Below, piece after piece: positions 12,026-27,000 of a stretch of 64,000 bases of DNA (position 1 is its first letter; each line of letters opens with the position of its first letter). A model generated the notes under the pieces. It was not told the origin of the DNA. It saw nothing but the letters and a program-made list of their open reading frames with translations, and searched no databases. The position numbers and the translations under genes were made by a program. The stretch spans positions 33,057,639 through 33,121,638 of the forward strand of contig NC_067116.1 of NCBI RefSeq assembly GCF_021347895.1, given 5' to 3'. The DNA comes from Acanthochromis polyacanthus (taxonomy: Eukaryota; Chordata; Actinopteri; Pomacentridae).

Positions 12026-15000
12026 CTTAAACACACCACACAGATATTTAAAGATCAACGGTTTGCAGAGATGGTCATAAGATGTTCAGAAAGTGGCTTT
12101 GATTTAATGATACTTGTCTCTGCAAAACATTACTGCCATCTATTGGAAGCTGTGGACTGAGAAATAATGTTTCAAAGTCGCTGTTGGAGGAAGTACAGTA
12201 CCTGTGCAGGAAGTTTTCCAGCATTAGTGGGCTTGCTGGTGGACCAGGCCAGAGTGTGAGCAGATCCACAGGCCACCCTGTTGATTTTCTTGCCCTGCAG
12301 CGCAGCAACCAGCCGAGGCCTCTGGATGGCATTAGTGGTACCATCTCCAAGTTGGCCCTCATCGTTGTCGCCCCATGTGTACACTTCTCCTGAGCCAAAC
12401 ACAACAACAAAGCCCTTTGTGAAGCAGCAATCCAGCCTGACTAAGCTGAACTGTTGGGACTCAATGACAACAAAATGCAAAAAGAAAGCATATCTGCAAT
12501 GAGCAGAACGATACACCTTTGAGGATCAAATAAAAAAAAGGCTGAATAATGCATTTAAAGTTCTACTTACCATCCTCCGTGCAGCACACACAGTGCAGTG
12601 ACCCTGTGGCGATGGCAATGACTTTTTTACCCTGTAGTCCCTGCACCTGTCTGGGTCGACGAACGTGGTCATCGGAGCCGTGGCCCAGGCGATGGTAGTC
12701 GCCTTTGCCCCTTTAAATCGCACAACACACACAGTGAGCTTTCTTGTCACAAACACATTGAAAAACCTGGCAGGTCATCTCTATACATACCATGTGTACA
12801 CTGCTCCAGACTTAGTAAGAGCCACTGAAAACTGAGAGCCGCACTCCACTTTGACCACTCCGAGGCCGGTGAGAGAGTCGATCTGAAGACAAAAAGCAAT
12901 ATTTCATGAATCGTGTGAATAAAAAAAAGACAAGATTTTACAGCAGCTCTCAATCGCTCTCCATAATGTACACAAAGCCCATTGTGTCTTAAGGACATTG
13001 GTCTTGTTTAGTTATGTTGTATCTCTGTAAGCAGATCATCTATTTAAAAAGGTGCAATGTGCAGGATTTTGAACATAAACATAGCATTAAAACAGCTGGT
13101 GCTCAAGTGAGATCCTGTTGTTTGGAATGTTCCACAGAGAACAGCTAAAAAGAAAAGCACTCCTGCTCCACTGAAACAAACCAAGATAAACCTAAATGAT
13201 TCAAATGCTGACATTAATTTGTAACTTTGTAGCTGCCATTAATCTATCAAATACCTTTAATTAGTGTTCATTTGTACCCGATGATGGTGCCAATACAAAC
13301 CTGGAATTCATGTTAAAAGAAGTCTGATTTATCACTAGGTCCTGCAGTGATATCTTAGTCAGCATGAAATCATGAGACCTTGTGGATAGATGCCACACCA
13401 TTCTCTTGCCCTGACCTACTTACACCAACAGATTCTTGGAGTCATGACTTGGCCTTATATCTACTTCTTGTGTCCACTCAGGCTAAGCTAAGTTTGCTGA
13501 TCCATATGGCTTGATATGTAGTTTGATCTAACTGCCTTCAAGCCTAAATAGCTACTCCTCTGGTCTCAGGAACTTTTACACACATGAATGGTGCCCACTT
13601 ATCTGCATTCCAAAAATAAATTATAAGCTGCATTCTTCAGGCTATCTGTTTAATTGTTTGGTCAATATGCGCTAAGCTGACCTAATTATTTTTAGTGCTA
13701 CTTTCATAAGGAGAAATGTGCAACATCAACAGCCTTGCAGAAAATAAACAATTTTCTTGGCAGCGGGTAGAACAGACTACATGTAAACCCCCCTGTATTG
13801 TTACAATTTTGAACTCAACATCCTGAATGTTAACCACATTTCAAACAGATTTGATGCTTACTGAACATTTACTCAAAATTGATTTCATACTAAATGACAT
13901 CATGTCAAAAAAAGCTGTGCCCCTCTGTTCTAAAAAGGATTACCAAAAACTCTTTAACAGCAGTTTGCATATTACAGCTCAACAACCAACATCACAGTAC
14001 AAACTGACCAATCTAAAATGATTTAATGATTTAGCTTTTGATGTTTATTTATAGCGCATTTAGGTTAATACATCCAGCAAGTAAAAACTTTTGAAATATC
14101 ACAAAAAGCGAATTAGGCTCATTTCCATTAACTGCTTTGGAGAGAAAACAACTGAGCAGTCTTGTGTTGCTAGAAAATCGCACTATAAATTATGTTACAC
14201 ACGGCTGTAATGAATGAGAAGAAGATGACAGAAACAAAATCAGTTGTTTGTCAACTGCTAAAAAAAACCCTGTAGAAGAAGAGTAAACAAACAAAAATGG
14301 AGAGAGGTCTTCAGAAATTGTTTTGGATCAGGAAAGTTATAATTATTCTTGGTCAGGTTTTAAGTTTCGTGCCTAAGCGCAAGCAGCTGATCAGTCAGAT
14401 GGGCTAAATGTTTGCTGTGTCAGAACTTACACAAAAATGGTGTTTCGAAGTGTCAAGGTGCACATTAATGCTTTAGAAAAAGTTAAAAACCTCTTCAGAC
14501 GAGTTTATAAACTGTTTTGCAAAGTGGAAAAGTGTTATAGAAACATGGCTAATGTGTCTAAAGATACATCTGTATTAAAACCAGCACTGTGAGCCAACAG
14601 TGTCTGACACATGATACTTGTGCTAAGAGTGGTGCTTTCTGAAGAGTATTTCCAAAAATGTTATATTGTGCCTTTAACCCCAATTCCCTGTCCACGATTT
14701 TCAGCCAACAGCACTTAGAAGTATAAATAACAGCTGGGCTTATTGATCTTAAAGGAAAGAGAAAACCCATTTCGAGAATAATAGTCTTTGCTAAGGTCGA
14801 GTGTAAGTATAAAGTAATGCCTTTGCTGACCTCAAGTCCACACTGCTGTGTAATCTGTCTTACCTTCATGGGGATTTTGCAGCCGTCACTGCCTCCCCGA
14901 CCCAATTTGCCGTAGTCCCCATCTCCCCAGGACCAGACCATGTCATCATCAGTTAGACACAGCGTCTGGGCGTCCCCGCTGCCGCAGGCCACATCGATGA

Positions 15001-18000
15001 CCCTGTGACCCTGCAGTGCATCCACCTGGATAAACCACACAGACAGTTACTCGTTTCATGTTGAGTGCACAAAGTTTTGAGTCCTGTGAGAAAGAGAGCC
15101 ACACACACACACCAGCTTGGGTTTAAGCTGGTCCTCGCTGTCCCCATGGCCCAGTCGTCCATAGCGACCCTTGCCCCAGGTGAAGAGCTCTCCGCTGGCC
15201 GTGATGCAGGCGCTGTGTGCTCCTCCGGCTGCGATATCAACCACTTCCACTCCCCTCAGGGACTCAATTACACGAGGACGGTCACAGGGGCTGAAGCCAA
15301 GAGGAGTCTCAGTTATTACAAAAACTGTTTACACTGTCCTTAATGCTTACAGTGACATGGGCTTGTATTGAAACTGTGTGTGTTATGAGCTGCAAACTGA
15401 AGGTGAAAGTGTTATTTAGTTAATGTAACCTTCTGTTCCCATGGCCGAGTTTTCCATCCTCAGCCTCTCCCCAGGAGTAGACCTCCCCCTCAGAGGACAG
15501 GGCAAGGCAGTGCTTCCCTCCAGAGTTCACAGCCACCTTCCTGATGAAGACGTGCTGAATGGACTCCAGTAAAGTCGGGGTGGATACAGACTCAGTGCCT
15601 CCAATACCCAGTCTGCCCCCTGCTCCATATCCTGTTGCATACAGCTGAGAATCAAGATAAAATAAGTTATTTTACAATTTCCTCGAAAGTACAAAAATGC
15701 GCAGCATGAAGTCCATACAGTTTATATTTGGCTTGACAAAAGCAAAGGGAGATGAGACCTTTCCGTCAGCAGTAACAGCAAACAGAGTCTGCTCCCCTCC
15801 GATAAGCTGGACAGGCCGCAGAGTGGCGAGGGCTTCAGTCGGTGTGGGTACTTTGACTTTTGCCCCCTCGATGCCCCCCAGCTGCCCTCTGTGGTTGTGG
15901 CCCCAGCCATAGATGGTGCCGCTTCCCCCAGCGGAGAGCGTCCAGTCGTCTGGCCGCCGGTTCATCCACTGTACGAGCTGCTCGTCGTGCTCACGCTTGA
16001 ACAAGTCGTGACTCTCATGAAGTCCATTCATGCTCTCGTGATCTGCCATGAGCTCACGAATCTTCTTTGTAACCTTCAGAGGAATAAGCAATGAAGGAAA
16101 ATGGATTAGGAACATTTTTAGGTCAACGACCGATGAAGAAAACTCAAGGCGGCTGGCACAGCCTGGCACCCACCTCGTCCAGGAAAGGTCTCGGTAGAGA
16201 GGTTCTCTTGTCCAGAGCGACAGCCACTCTGGAGGCGGTGCAGTAGCGGCGGAACCAGGCCCACTTATGGGTCTCAGCACAGCAAGGTAAAGTGTCGAGC
16301 TCGAGGTCGCAAGCAAGAGCAACCAAAACCTGACAAAATGTTAAAATTAACTTCTGAGAAAACTATTTATAAAACCTAGAAAAAATCCAGCACACTGTCA
16401 ACATATGAAGCCATAGTGGAGGCAAGGAAACAATTGAGTACCTTAAAAAATGGACTATGAAGCAGCTGCTTCCCTCCTCTCACGATGGGGTCTTCATACT
16501 CGTACTGCCTCTGCAGAGCCTCTGGTAGACCTTTTACAAGAGCAGCCAGTGCACTGCCAGTGAAACTCTGAAAGAAAATAGATTATCAGTTACTTCATTG
16601 TTAAATAGACAAGACTCATTATTCTAAATAATGGCTTGGCACTCCATAAAGTATCCCTGCTTTTTTTTTTTTTAAATCTTTGTCATTGTTATTCTTTGTT
16701 TTGACTGCAGGAGATGAATAACATTATCTCTCACATCATATTTCAAACACTCATGAACCGCTGACAGTGCAGACTTCATGAGAAACGCACTTCGATTACG
16801 TTACTGTTTGTGGTGTGAAAGAACAGATCAAGACGGATAGATCAGGTACAAATATACATAGAAAAAAAAACAGCCACAAATCATGTCAACCACTAAAAAT
16901 AAAAAAATAAACAGAAAAACAACTAAAGTCCAGATATGCAGTGAACACGGCAATGCCACTGACCAGTGCCCAAGTTCACTACACTCAAATATTACAACCA
17001 CAACAAATTCAAGCGCTATCACAAAGCTATGTTAGTTACTCGCCTTTAATGGTATTTATTACATTTGTCATACCAATGATTGTCTGTTTGCTTCAGCAGA
17101 TCTGCACGTTGTCTGTAATGCATTTTTTTTTAAATTCTAAAAAGCATCAAACTATACAAATGTTCACATGTACTTTACAAAAACTAAACTTTGTCAACAA
17201 AATTTCTACTAATATTGTGCACAATCCTATGAATTACCATGATTTATACACAAAAACTATTTTACTGAAAGTATTCTGACAGTATATTAACAGTAAGTAT
17301 CACACTGTACTCACCATGGAGCGAGCCTCGCCTTCGCTGTCGCCCAGTAGTCTGTTTATGTTGATGGACTGACCGTACTCTGTGGTCAGAAGCTTTCGTA
17401 GCCTCTGCAGAGCCCACATCCTGTGTCCAGCAGCTACATATGATTTTAAAAAAAATGTATATGAACATTTCATTGATAAAAATAATTAAATTTCTTCAGA
17501 ATTGTATTACCGAGGAGAAATTCTAACAAATTCTTGTTTTATTTAGACTATGCAGGAGCTTAATCATGGTGAATCATGACGATCACACTGTACCTAGAGC
17601 ACTAAGCTGAGCACAAGCAGCGAGGGAGGCAGCTAAACGAGGAACAATGCTCCTGTTGGAAGCAAAGTTAAGCCTGAAGTCCAAGAGACATGTGACTAAG
17701 TCCATGGAGGGGCAGGACAAGATACAGCGATCAGACAGCAAGTCTTTGGGACCTGGTGGAAAATAAGAAAAAAGGGTCACAAACCGAGGAACGTTCCGTT
17801 ACAGCATGACTACATATCAGCTCCGTTCTGACAAAGGGCTCGTATTTAAGTGTATGAGAGGTACAGCATGAGTACAGTAATAAACCAACCAGTGTCAGAA
17901 ATTGGTTGTATAAATTCAACACGACTCACCAGCGGCAGGCATGATGGGATACACAGTGAAGCGCCAGCCCCAACCATTAACTGAACCATCACTGGTGAAT

Positions 18001-21000
18001 TTCCACTTGAGCTCATCTCCAGGGATCCTTAATTCACTGGACCAGTCTGACCATTCCCGACCTGAAACACATACAGCATCATGAATTTTTGATCCCCTTG
18101 CTGTTGCTTGTAATTTATGATGTTTGTTTTGTTTTTAAACAGTCTCTGTATTACCTGATCTGACAGAGACGATCCTATTGGCTCCATCCATGATGGTTAG
18201 CGGGTCGTGACGTCTCTCGGTTGAACACTGTCGGTCAAACTCTATCCTCAGACCCTCGGCTCCTACAGAGCAAAGAACAAATTGTTGGCTACATCCAAGT
18301 GATCTGTCATACTGAGCTCCTGTAAGATCCAACAAATGATCTTGCTCTTTTAAGTGCGTGCAATTCCAGTTGATTTATGTTTTACCTGGGATCTTTACAG
18401 TGCCGCTAGTCGAAGTGTCATCTGTGTACGGATGGCTGCTCTCTACAACAACTGGCTGTGAGGACAGACGACCGCTTTGTGAGTCCGTTGCAACGTCCTC
18501 CAATTCAGTGACACACAATTCCAGGAGCATGTCAGCAACCTGCAGAAGACAGTGACTGTTAACAGCTGACTTTCTACAGTACAAATCGCAGGCCAACATG
18601 CACGTTCTATTAAGGAATACAGCACATTACCTGTGGATAAGCTGTGCCCATGCCAGACAGCACAGCGGACAGCACCTCCTTGCCTTTCTCCCCAGAGCGA
18701 CATGACACTGCCAGCTTGAGCAGGTCCACCATCACTCGGGTATCATCAGGCACCAGCAGACTTGTGAACTCGTCGAGGTACTGAGGCTCTGGACCGACTA
18801 CTTTACTCTGACTCTCAGAGTCCTGAACAGAAAACAACGAAAAAGGCAGAGTTAGACAGATACAGCTGGAGTTACCACAATTTTTCTGCTTGTTATTAAA
18901 CAGACTAACCTCTTTAGTCTTTGTCATGGTCTCAGCAATGATGCTGGCTGCTCCGGGGTCGTCGGTGACGGGGATGAAGGGACGTGAGGAGGCTCCACAG
19001 GCGGAGGGAGTGACAGCTGATGATGGAGTGATGGCATCTTCAGAGGAGGGAACCTGTTTACACACAAAATACCCACGTGCTCACCAAATTATTCATTAAC
19101 AGATTATATCAGCAAGCAGGCAACTCTGCATATTTCACTCATGATGTATATTCTAGCTTACAAAAAACACAACATGATACATCTTAACAAGATGAAAAAG
19201 TTAGCTGAACTGGCACAAGATAAACCTCCATTTTATTTCTAGAATTGCTTAGCAAGTGTTTGCCTCAGTGTGAAGCTGCTCTTGCTGCTACCACCAGTAA
19301 CCATGGTGGGTGAATGAAAACAGACGAATAACTTAAAGTTGTTGCATAAACTTGGTAAAAGTTGTAATTATGATCAAAGACCTATGAGAGCCGCTGGTGC
19401 TTCCAAAAATGGACCCATATGTAGTTTGCTGATGGTTGCATCTACACACCTGGTCATCACTGATAAAAATGCACACTGTGAGGTTACAGCTTTACAGTAA
19501 AATCAGCACAAAATACAGATGAGGCTGCGCTTTGATGACAAATAGCCAAAAAGCATGAGAACATTGTCACTGCCATTAATAAATTAGGTTTTAGGGATAA
19601 TGCAGTGAAATTAAAGCCATTCTAAATTTAGAAGAAGTATATATTATGTTCCTGACCTCCCCCTTCTTGTCTTGCCAGGGATTAGGGCTGACCCGTTCTT
19701 CAGCTTCAGGTGGGATGGGAGGCCCTTCTTCATCACTCACGCTGGAGGAGGAGGAGGAGTCTAACGGGGGAATAGGTGAACTGGAAGGACACTCTGCTGG
19801 CAGAATCATGCTGGCTGGCATCAGAGCACCGACCACCGCATCCCTGGGGGAACCCGAAAAGCATCTTGTCATCAGTAAAACCGACAGATGACAATAACCA
19901 GCATCAGTCAGCAGATAAAACCTTTAGAGGTCAAATATCTCATTTCATGTTTTGAACTCCGACCTCAGCAGAATATTACCTTCTGTTAAACAAACACACG
20001 TCTCAACTTGCTTCTCACATGAAATCCAACTAAATTGTAGAGCTACTTACCCTGTACTCTGAATGACCCACACTAAATATAAAGGCAGTGTACTTGTTCC
20101 CTAGGAGGCTCCTGTGTCACTGCAACGGGATATTTCCAGTCGTGCGCACAGCGTACCTTGCATACATGATTTGGAGGGCTGACAGCACATGAGACAGAGC
20201 CTGCTGTTTGGCCAGGTTGCCATCCAGACTGAGGAGTATCTTGGCCAGCGAGGGTCGATTAGGCTTCACGCTGCTCTGCCCACTCATCTTGTTGCTTGCT
20301 GCTGATGAGTCACTGTCTGACTGGACACCTGCCGTGTACAACATCAAAACAATGAAGCGCACTGTCAGGGATGTCAAGCAATGTAAAACAGCTCCAGCTT
20401 CCAGTTTGAGGAGTGAAATAATTCTTTGCTGTGTGTGAAGAGTAACAGGCAGTCAGAGATAAAGATTTACTCTCCATCTGCCACAGCAATTAAAAGCGAT
20501 TATCTTTTGCAGTAATCGACGTATAAAATTATCACCACTCTAAACTATTTGGCATACAGCAGTGTAGAAATAGTAGACGTTATAATAAAACAGCTGTGAA
20601 ATACTACAAAACTTTGACTATGCTGTTTGCACCCCTGACACAAGATATTGGCACTGATAAAGCTGTCAAAAGTTAAAATCAAATGCTAATAAAAGACTAA
20701 ATGAACCCCATTCTGGATCACACATGTTGCTCATCAGAACCAAAGACTTAAGAAAGATTTTGCCTAAAGACATTGTTCATGTTATCTTTCACTTAAGGTG
20801 AGACACATCAGGTCAATAGAGTAACATTTTGACGAATAGATAATACTAAGAACCTTCCACTAATCGTTATTTTAAATATGACAATGAATTTTTGCTTTAC
20901 AGGTTTTCTAAAAGTTTATACTAAACATGCAAATATGTCTAAAAATGTCCTGATTTGAGAAGATTTTAGGAAGAAAAATCTGAACAGCTGATAAAGTTAG

Positions 21001-24000
21001 GTTCCAACTCCTCGAGTCAAACGAAATTTTGATATTGTGTACTGTCATTACTGAGAAAAATGTGTTCATGATGTGTTATTTGGAATAAAATGTTCTATAA
21101 ATCCGACCATGAGTGATATACTAACAAAACATTCTTTAAAAACCTTCACAATATTAGCAGAAGGAAAGCTGAAGAGGAGATTTTTGACTTAGAATAGGAA
21201 AAAAAAGAATCATTTTACACTAATGGCCTTTAAAGACTAGAAAGACATGCTATGGGGGCAAAAACTGGTACATGAAAAACACGGCCTGTAGTGCCAGCAT
21301 AAGGCAAAGATTTCACTTGAAACAGTAAATATGGGCCCCGCTCTGAAAATGACTGAACAGCTCCTCTTTGTGGCTAAACATATGTGAAGAAAAGGACAAT
21401 TACCCAAGTATGATGCTCCAAGGGAGTCCCTGGCTGTCTGGAACAGGACTGGCTCATGAACTGAGGGGGTGGTGACATCCACAGTGGTCCAGGCGACACT
21501 GTGGGAGGAGCCACATGCCACTCGAGTGATCTTTTGTCCTTCCAGACCCTGAACCAGCGTCGGCTTCCTGTTGACCGTGGTGGTGCCATTTCCCTGCTGT
21601 CCGTGGTCATTGTCACCCCACGCAAAAACCTGACAGAAACATGAAATGGTTACTGGGTTTTGTTTTGTCAGTATAAAAGTTACGTGATGCCTTCAAAATT
21701 AGCTTGTCACCTCCATTTTCCCTACACTGCTGAACAGTACAAGAACTCAGGGAAAGTAAGAAGTGCAGGCATTCGTGCAAGCTCTCAATCTGAACAACTT
21801 CTTGAAATATTGAGTAGCTGCCTCTCATCATGAGAAGTGATGTGCTAACATTATTAAATTTGCTCAGAGGAAATGTTTTATACAAGGTGAAATAAGCTGT
21901 GTAACAAAAAGGTCAGAGGTGCCTGGGAAGTGGAGTAGGAGTCGATAAATCAGCTGCCGGAGGAGAAACTCACACATCTGGAACAGTGCCATGGCAGTAA
22001 ATGAGTGGAGTGAACGGCGTGCTCTGATTTATAACACACTGTTTGTGGAGGTCCGTACAAACCTGTCCTGTGTCGGTGACAGCCAGGCAGTGCAACGCTC
22101 CGACAGCAACATGGACAATCTTCTTCCCTCTCAGTCCCTCCACCATCTGGGGTTTCCGCACGTGGACATCAGTGCCGTGGCCTAATCGGAAATAGTCGCC
22201 TTTGCCCCTGTTTTGGAAATACGAACAGTTAGTGGTCACACGAAAGCCTGCTTAGATGATCACGTAAGTGTATCATTAATTGGTCCTACCAGGTCCACAC
22301 CACTCCAGATTTAGTCAGAGCCAGGGAGAACTGTGCTCCACACTCTATCTGGCAGACGCCCTGCCCGTTGAGCCGCTCGATGTTCTGAGGAATGTTGCAG
22401 CCCTCACTACCTCCACGACCAAGCTTCCCAAAATCCCCGTCACCCCACGAGAACACCAGCCCTGACAGAAACAAAGACACATATTACCAACATGCAACAA
22501 GAAACGGAATCACCTCTTGGAGAAAAAATCTCTAAAGCTTTCTTTCCTGGAAGTCATTTTAACTCAGGCATGTTAATGTGCACAGAGATTAATGCTAAAA
22601 TGCTTGTCTGGACACCATTAAAACAGTGTTTTAAAAAGAAAATGTATTAGTGTGGATGTAGTGTAAATCATCAAAACTGCTGCTAGTAAGGAGAAACTCC
22701 ACAGGCTACCTTAAAGTGAATTAAGAGGAATACCTTCATCAGTGAGAGCAAGAGTCTGAGCGTCCCTGCTGCCACAAGCCACCTGAATAACACGATGGCC
22801 CAGAAGCACTTTCACCTAAAGGACGGGCAAAGGAATCAGATAAAAACAAAAATCATGCACTGTGAATTAAAGGTACATTTCTACACTGTGTAGTGCATTA
22901 GGACTCCAGACAGCAAAAACAGCAAACAAATAAAGTACAATGCAGCACAATTAGGTTACTGGGAGTAAATACTTGTCTTTGTTAATAGCAGTTTAAAGTG
23001 CAGGAGCTCTGTAAGGTGAAGTCAGAGTAAAAATCACACTTTCAGAGCAGTTTATTCCCGAGTCTGTTCTCAGAATGACACCCACAATTAATGCAAAGCC
23101 TTTTACCAATCCTGCAAAGTAGACAAAGGTTGAGGTTGAAACCACAGACGTACCAGTTTGGGTCTCAGTTGAGTAGTGTTGTCTCCATGTCCGAGGCGGC
23201 CATATTCCCCCAAACCCCAGCTGTACAGCTCCCCACTGGAGGTGATTGCAGCGCTGTGAGAGCTGCCACAGGCGATGTCACGGATGCGTTTTGTCTTCAG
23301 TGCTTCAATCAATCGGGGCTTGTCACAGTTCCTTTAAGGAAAGATGGCAAAGGAAAGATTTTAAACTGCTGTCTATCACATACTCTCTGAAGATGTTTAC
23401 CAGGAAACCCTCTGAATTAGGAGTAATTAACAGTCAGCACAATGGTGAGAAAAATTGAAGAAAGTCTAACTAATACTCAGATATTTACAGGTAAAATCTA
23501 AATATTAAAGCGCCTTGAGGTGGTCTGAAATTTGTTGACATTTTACTTGGTTGTTGTGTGGAATCGATACATTTTACAGGGTCTGAAAAAACATGTAGAG
23601 TCCCTAAGGTGTGCACAATATCTGTGTAAAATAACATACATTCTACTAAAGTGTCCTAGTTTGCCGTCGTCTCCTTCGCCCCAGGAAAAGACCTTCCCGT
23701 CCACAGTCAGTGCCATGGCGTGACGTCCACCTGAGTGCACTGCCACCTTCTTCACCACGTAGTTACTGAGTGCAGTGATCTGACGGGGGATTGGGATGGT
23801 CCCACTGGAGAGGCCCAGACCTAACCTGCCGTTCGTAGCCTCTCCACACGCATAAATCTTCCCCTCCACGGTCACTGTAGGAACAACACATTAGTTAGCT
23901 ACTGTACTCTACATGTGAAAAAATAGAAACCCCAAAAGCGTTTACTATCTCACCTGCAAAGAGACTTTTGGAACCACCAGCCACTTGCACCACATTGAGG

Positions 24001-27000
24001 GCAGAGAGGGTTTCAGAGAAGGAAGGCACCTTGATCTGTGAAGAACACAAACAAAAGTGATTAGAGGATGCAGGGGCGTCTGAGCCCCTCACCAAGGCTC
24101 ACCCCAAGGAAGCATCCGGTCCCTGTTCTTTTACTAAATTTGCTCACTGCGAGATTCACCTTGGTGCGACCAACTACACACTAAGGCACGTTGCTATAGT
24201 TAAGCACCTCATCTTGTTTCTAAATAACCAGGAACTAGATTAACAAACCCAATGTTTTCCAGTAAAATCACAAGACAGAGCACATACCTATGCTGGAAAT
24301 TTTAATTGTAGCCTTTGAGTGAAAGTAATCAAGTACATTTACTCTCCACTCTTGCAACGTACAGGTTAATCAAGAACATCTTAGGGTTTTTAGTGGCTCA
24401 TAATGGGCCTTTCATGGTGTGACTACATGACAGTAAGCTTGATGCATTCTACATGCAGTAAAAGCAATGAGTCAGTGATCTTTATTGGCAGAAATCTGTG
24501 CATTTTCTGTTATTTGAACAAGTTAACCTCAGTATTGTCTGAATAAACAGCAAAAACCCAATTAGCAAAACTAGTACAATTCCTCTATGGGCAAGAAAAC
24601 CCTGCATTGTTACAGATTAAGTTAAGATAAATAGTTCAAATTATCTCCACTTTGACTGACCAAAAAATGTGCTCTCAATATTTAACATGAGCCTCACAGA
24701 TTACAAAAATATGGCACACCAACATTAAAATCAGTAACAACGCTCAAAAATGAAAATATAATGGCCGCCACTTGCTTTGGAAAACACTTGGAAAAGCTCA
24801 AACTGCTTTTGCACATTATTATGTACATCATGATGGAGTTGTAACATGTGAATTGTTGGTTTAATTGAACAAATTTGTCATTATTTCTATAACCCACCTA
24901 ATAGTCTTCAGATGACAGTGAAGAGTTTCTAATTTGGGACAATTACAGACAAGCCTACAAGCCGTGAACTTGAATTATTGTATAATAAGCAAACGGCACC
25001 TTAGATCCTTTGAGTCCTCCCAGCTGGTCCTTGTCATTCAGCCCCCAAACAAACACTTTGGTCCTGATGGTGGCTGCCGACTCCAATCCTGATGACTTCT
25101 TCCGAGCGAGACTGAAAGGCAAAGAAAGGCACAGTGAGAGCCTGAAAATTGATTCACATTTTGATTTTCCACTGCAGGAAAGGTCACATTCCAGTTAACA
25201 TAGCTGTATAGTTACCTGCCATTATGGAAACAGATTAATGCATCAGTACATAGAAATCTATCAAGGTATGTCAGCAGAATCAGACTTTAAACAATGGGTT
25301 TAATGACGCACTTAAACTGTAAACATGCAGTATTAAAATAACCTCCTGCCAGATTTTGTCACATCTTCTAAAGTTGCATCTATAACCATACCACACTTCA
25401 ATGTAAAGAGCACTGGAAATTCCAGCGATTAAATATTTACTCCTTGGCCTACTTTACCTTCCAGTTGCAGTTTTGTCATCATCCTCTTCCTCATTGTCAG
25501 ATGCCAGGAAAGGGACGGTAGCCAGGTCTTCATCCTCTGCTCTGATGCGTCCCACAATGCCGAGTCCGTGAATCTTGCAGTCGATACCAGAGCTGCGGCA
25601 CTGCTTGATTGCAATCTCGATGTATCTGTGATACTGCAGAAGGAGAGAAGACAGCATTCAAGCTATCACACCGCAAAAGCTAATAAACAGTGATTAGAAG
25701 ATGATGTTTATTACTAGGACTTTATCCAACCTACCTCAGTACAGTCACTCAGGAGGAGGACAGTTGTGTCTGTGGGATTGATGTTGATTGTCTTGAGCTC
25801 AATTAGATTGTTCAAAGAGCTTCCACCTGTATACGAAGGAAATAAAACATTACTTTTGAATGACAAAATATGTAAAAAGTACCATGCAGAATCAAGAAAC
25901 CAGAAAGTAGCACAATTACTGCAGAATATAACTAGAAAACAAATGAACCAAATATGAACATTAGTATATTTTTAACAAAAAACTACACAAATTTCACTCA
26001 CCTGACACCACCACTAGTGAGGGCATGTAGCTGCTGTCTGCCGGATCTACAATCATCTTCAGCCTGTGCACAAGAACGTCTGGGAAAAGCTCAAGTCGTA
26101 TCCAGTGCTGCAAGGAAAATAATGGAAAAGTCTGTCAGCTGATGCATTACACTTTAATAAAGCAAACTAAATAGACTGTCCTCTACCCTGATAGAGTATA
26201 CAATTCCATCTCCCACCTTTCCCTGTGAGCCCGAGGACTGCCAACACTGATCACTGCAGTCAATGAGCCGTGAAGCCTGGTTAACCGAAGAGGACACGTT
26301 GAGGCTCTTGACAGCACGAGACCAATCGTCAATCAGCATCCCGCGCTGGCTGCTGTGATGCTTCTTGAGCTGTTTTCCAGAGCGGCCGCAAAAAGCTGGA
26401 GACTGGCCTAATTGCAGAGAAGATGAACAGCAGGTTCATTCACACAGGCCCACACAGAAGCAGCACAGATACTGTCTGATGAATGTGTGACTAACCAGGC
26501 TCGTTGATTCTGCCAAAGGAATGTCTAGTGTTGTGTTTGCGCGTCTTAAAGCAGTTTTCACAGAAGTCGAAGTCATCGCAGTTTCTGCATTTGAATCTTG
26601 GGCCGACAATGGGGAACATCTGACAGCCATCACACCTGCAGGTCGAACAGAATTTGCATTGAGACAACATTTTGAGATAAATATTTGATTGTGGAAATGA
26701 GAAGCTTTAAGTTATCTTTACCTCACTCCAGGATGAACACTGGGCACCAGCTCCATCTCAGACAACAAACCAGTCCAGTGGGACTGCTGAGGGAAGTCTA
26801 CGATCACATCCTTCCCATTGGCACTGAAAGCTAAAAAACATTTACTTTGATTAGTACAGTAAACAGAGGATTGTGGTGACAGCAATATAACAATGTGTTC
26901 AGGAGCTCATGAATAGAATAAAAAATGGGGAAGACAGTTTAAAGGCCACAGTAGCTGGTCTTACCTTTTACAACCCCAACACTCCTGTGAGTGACAGAGC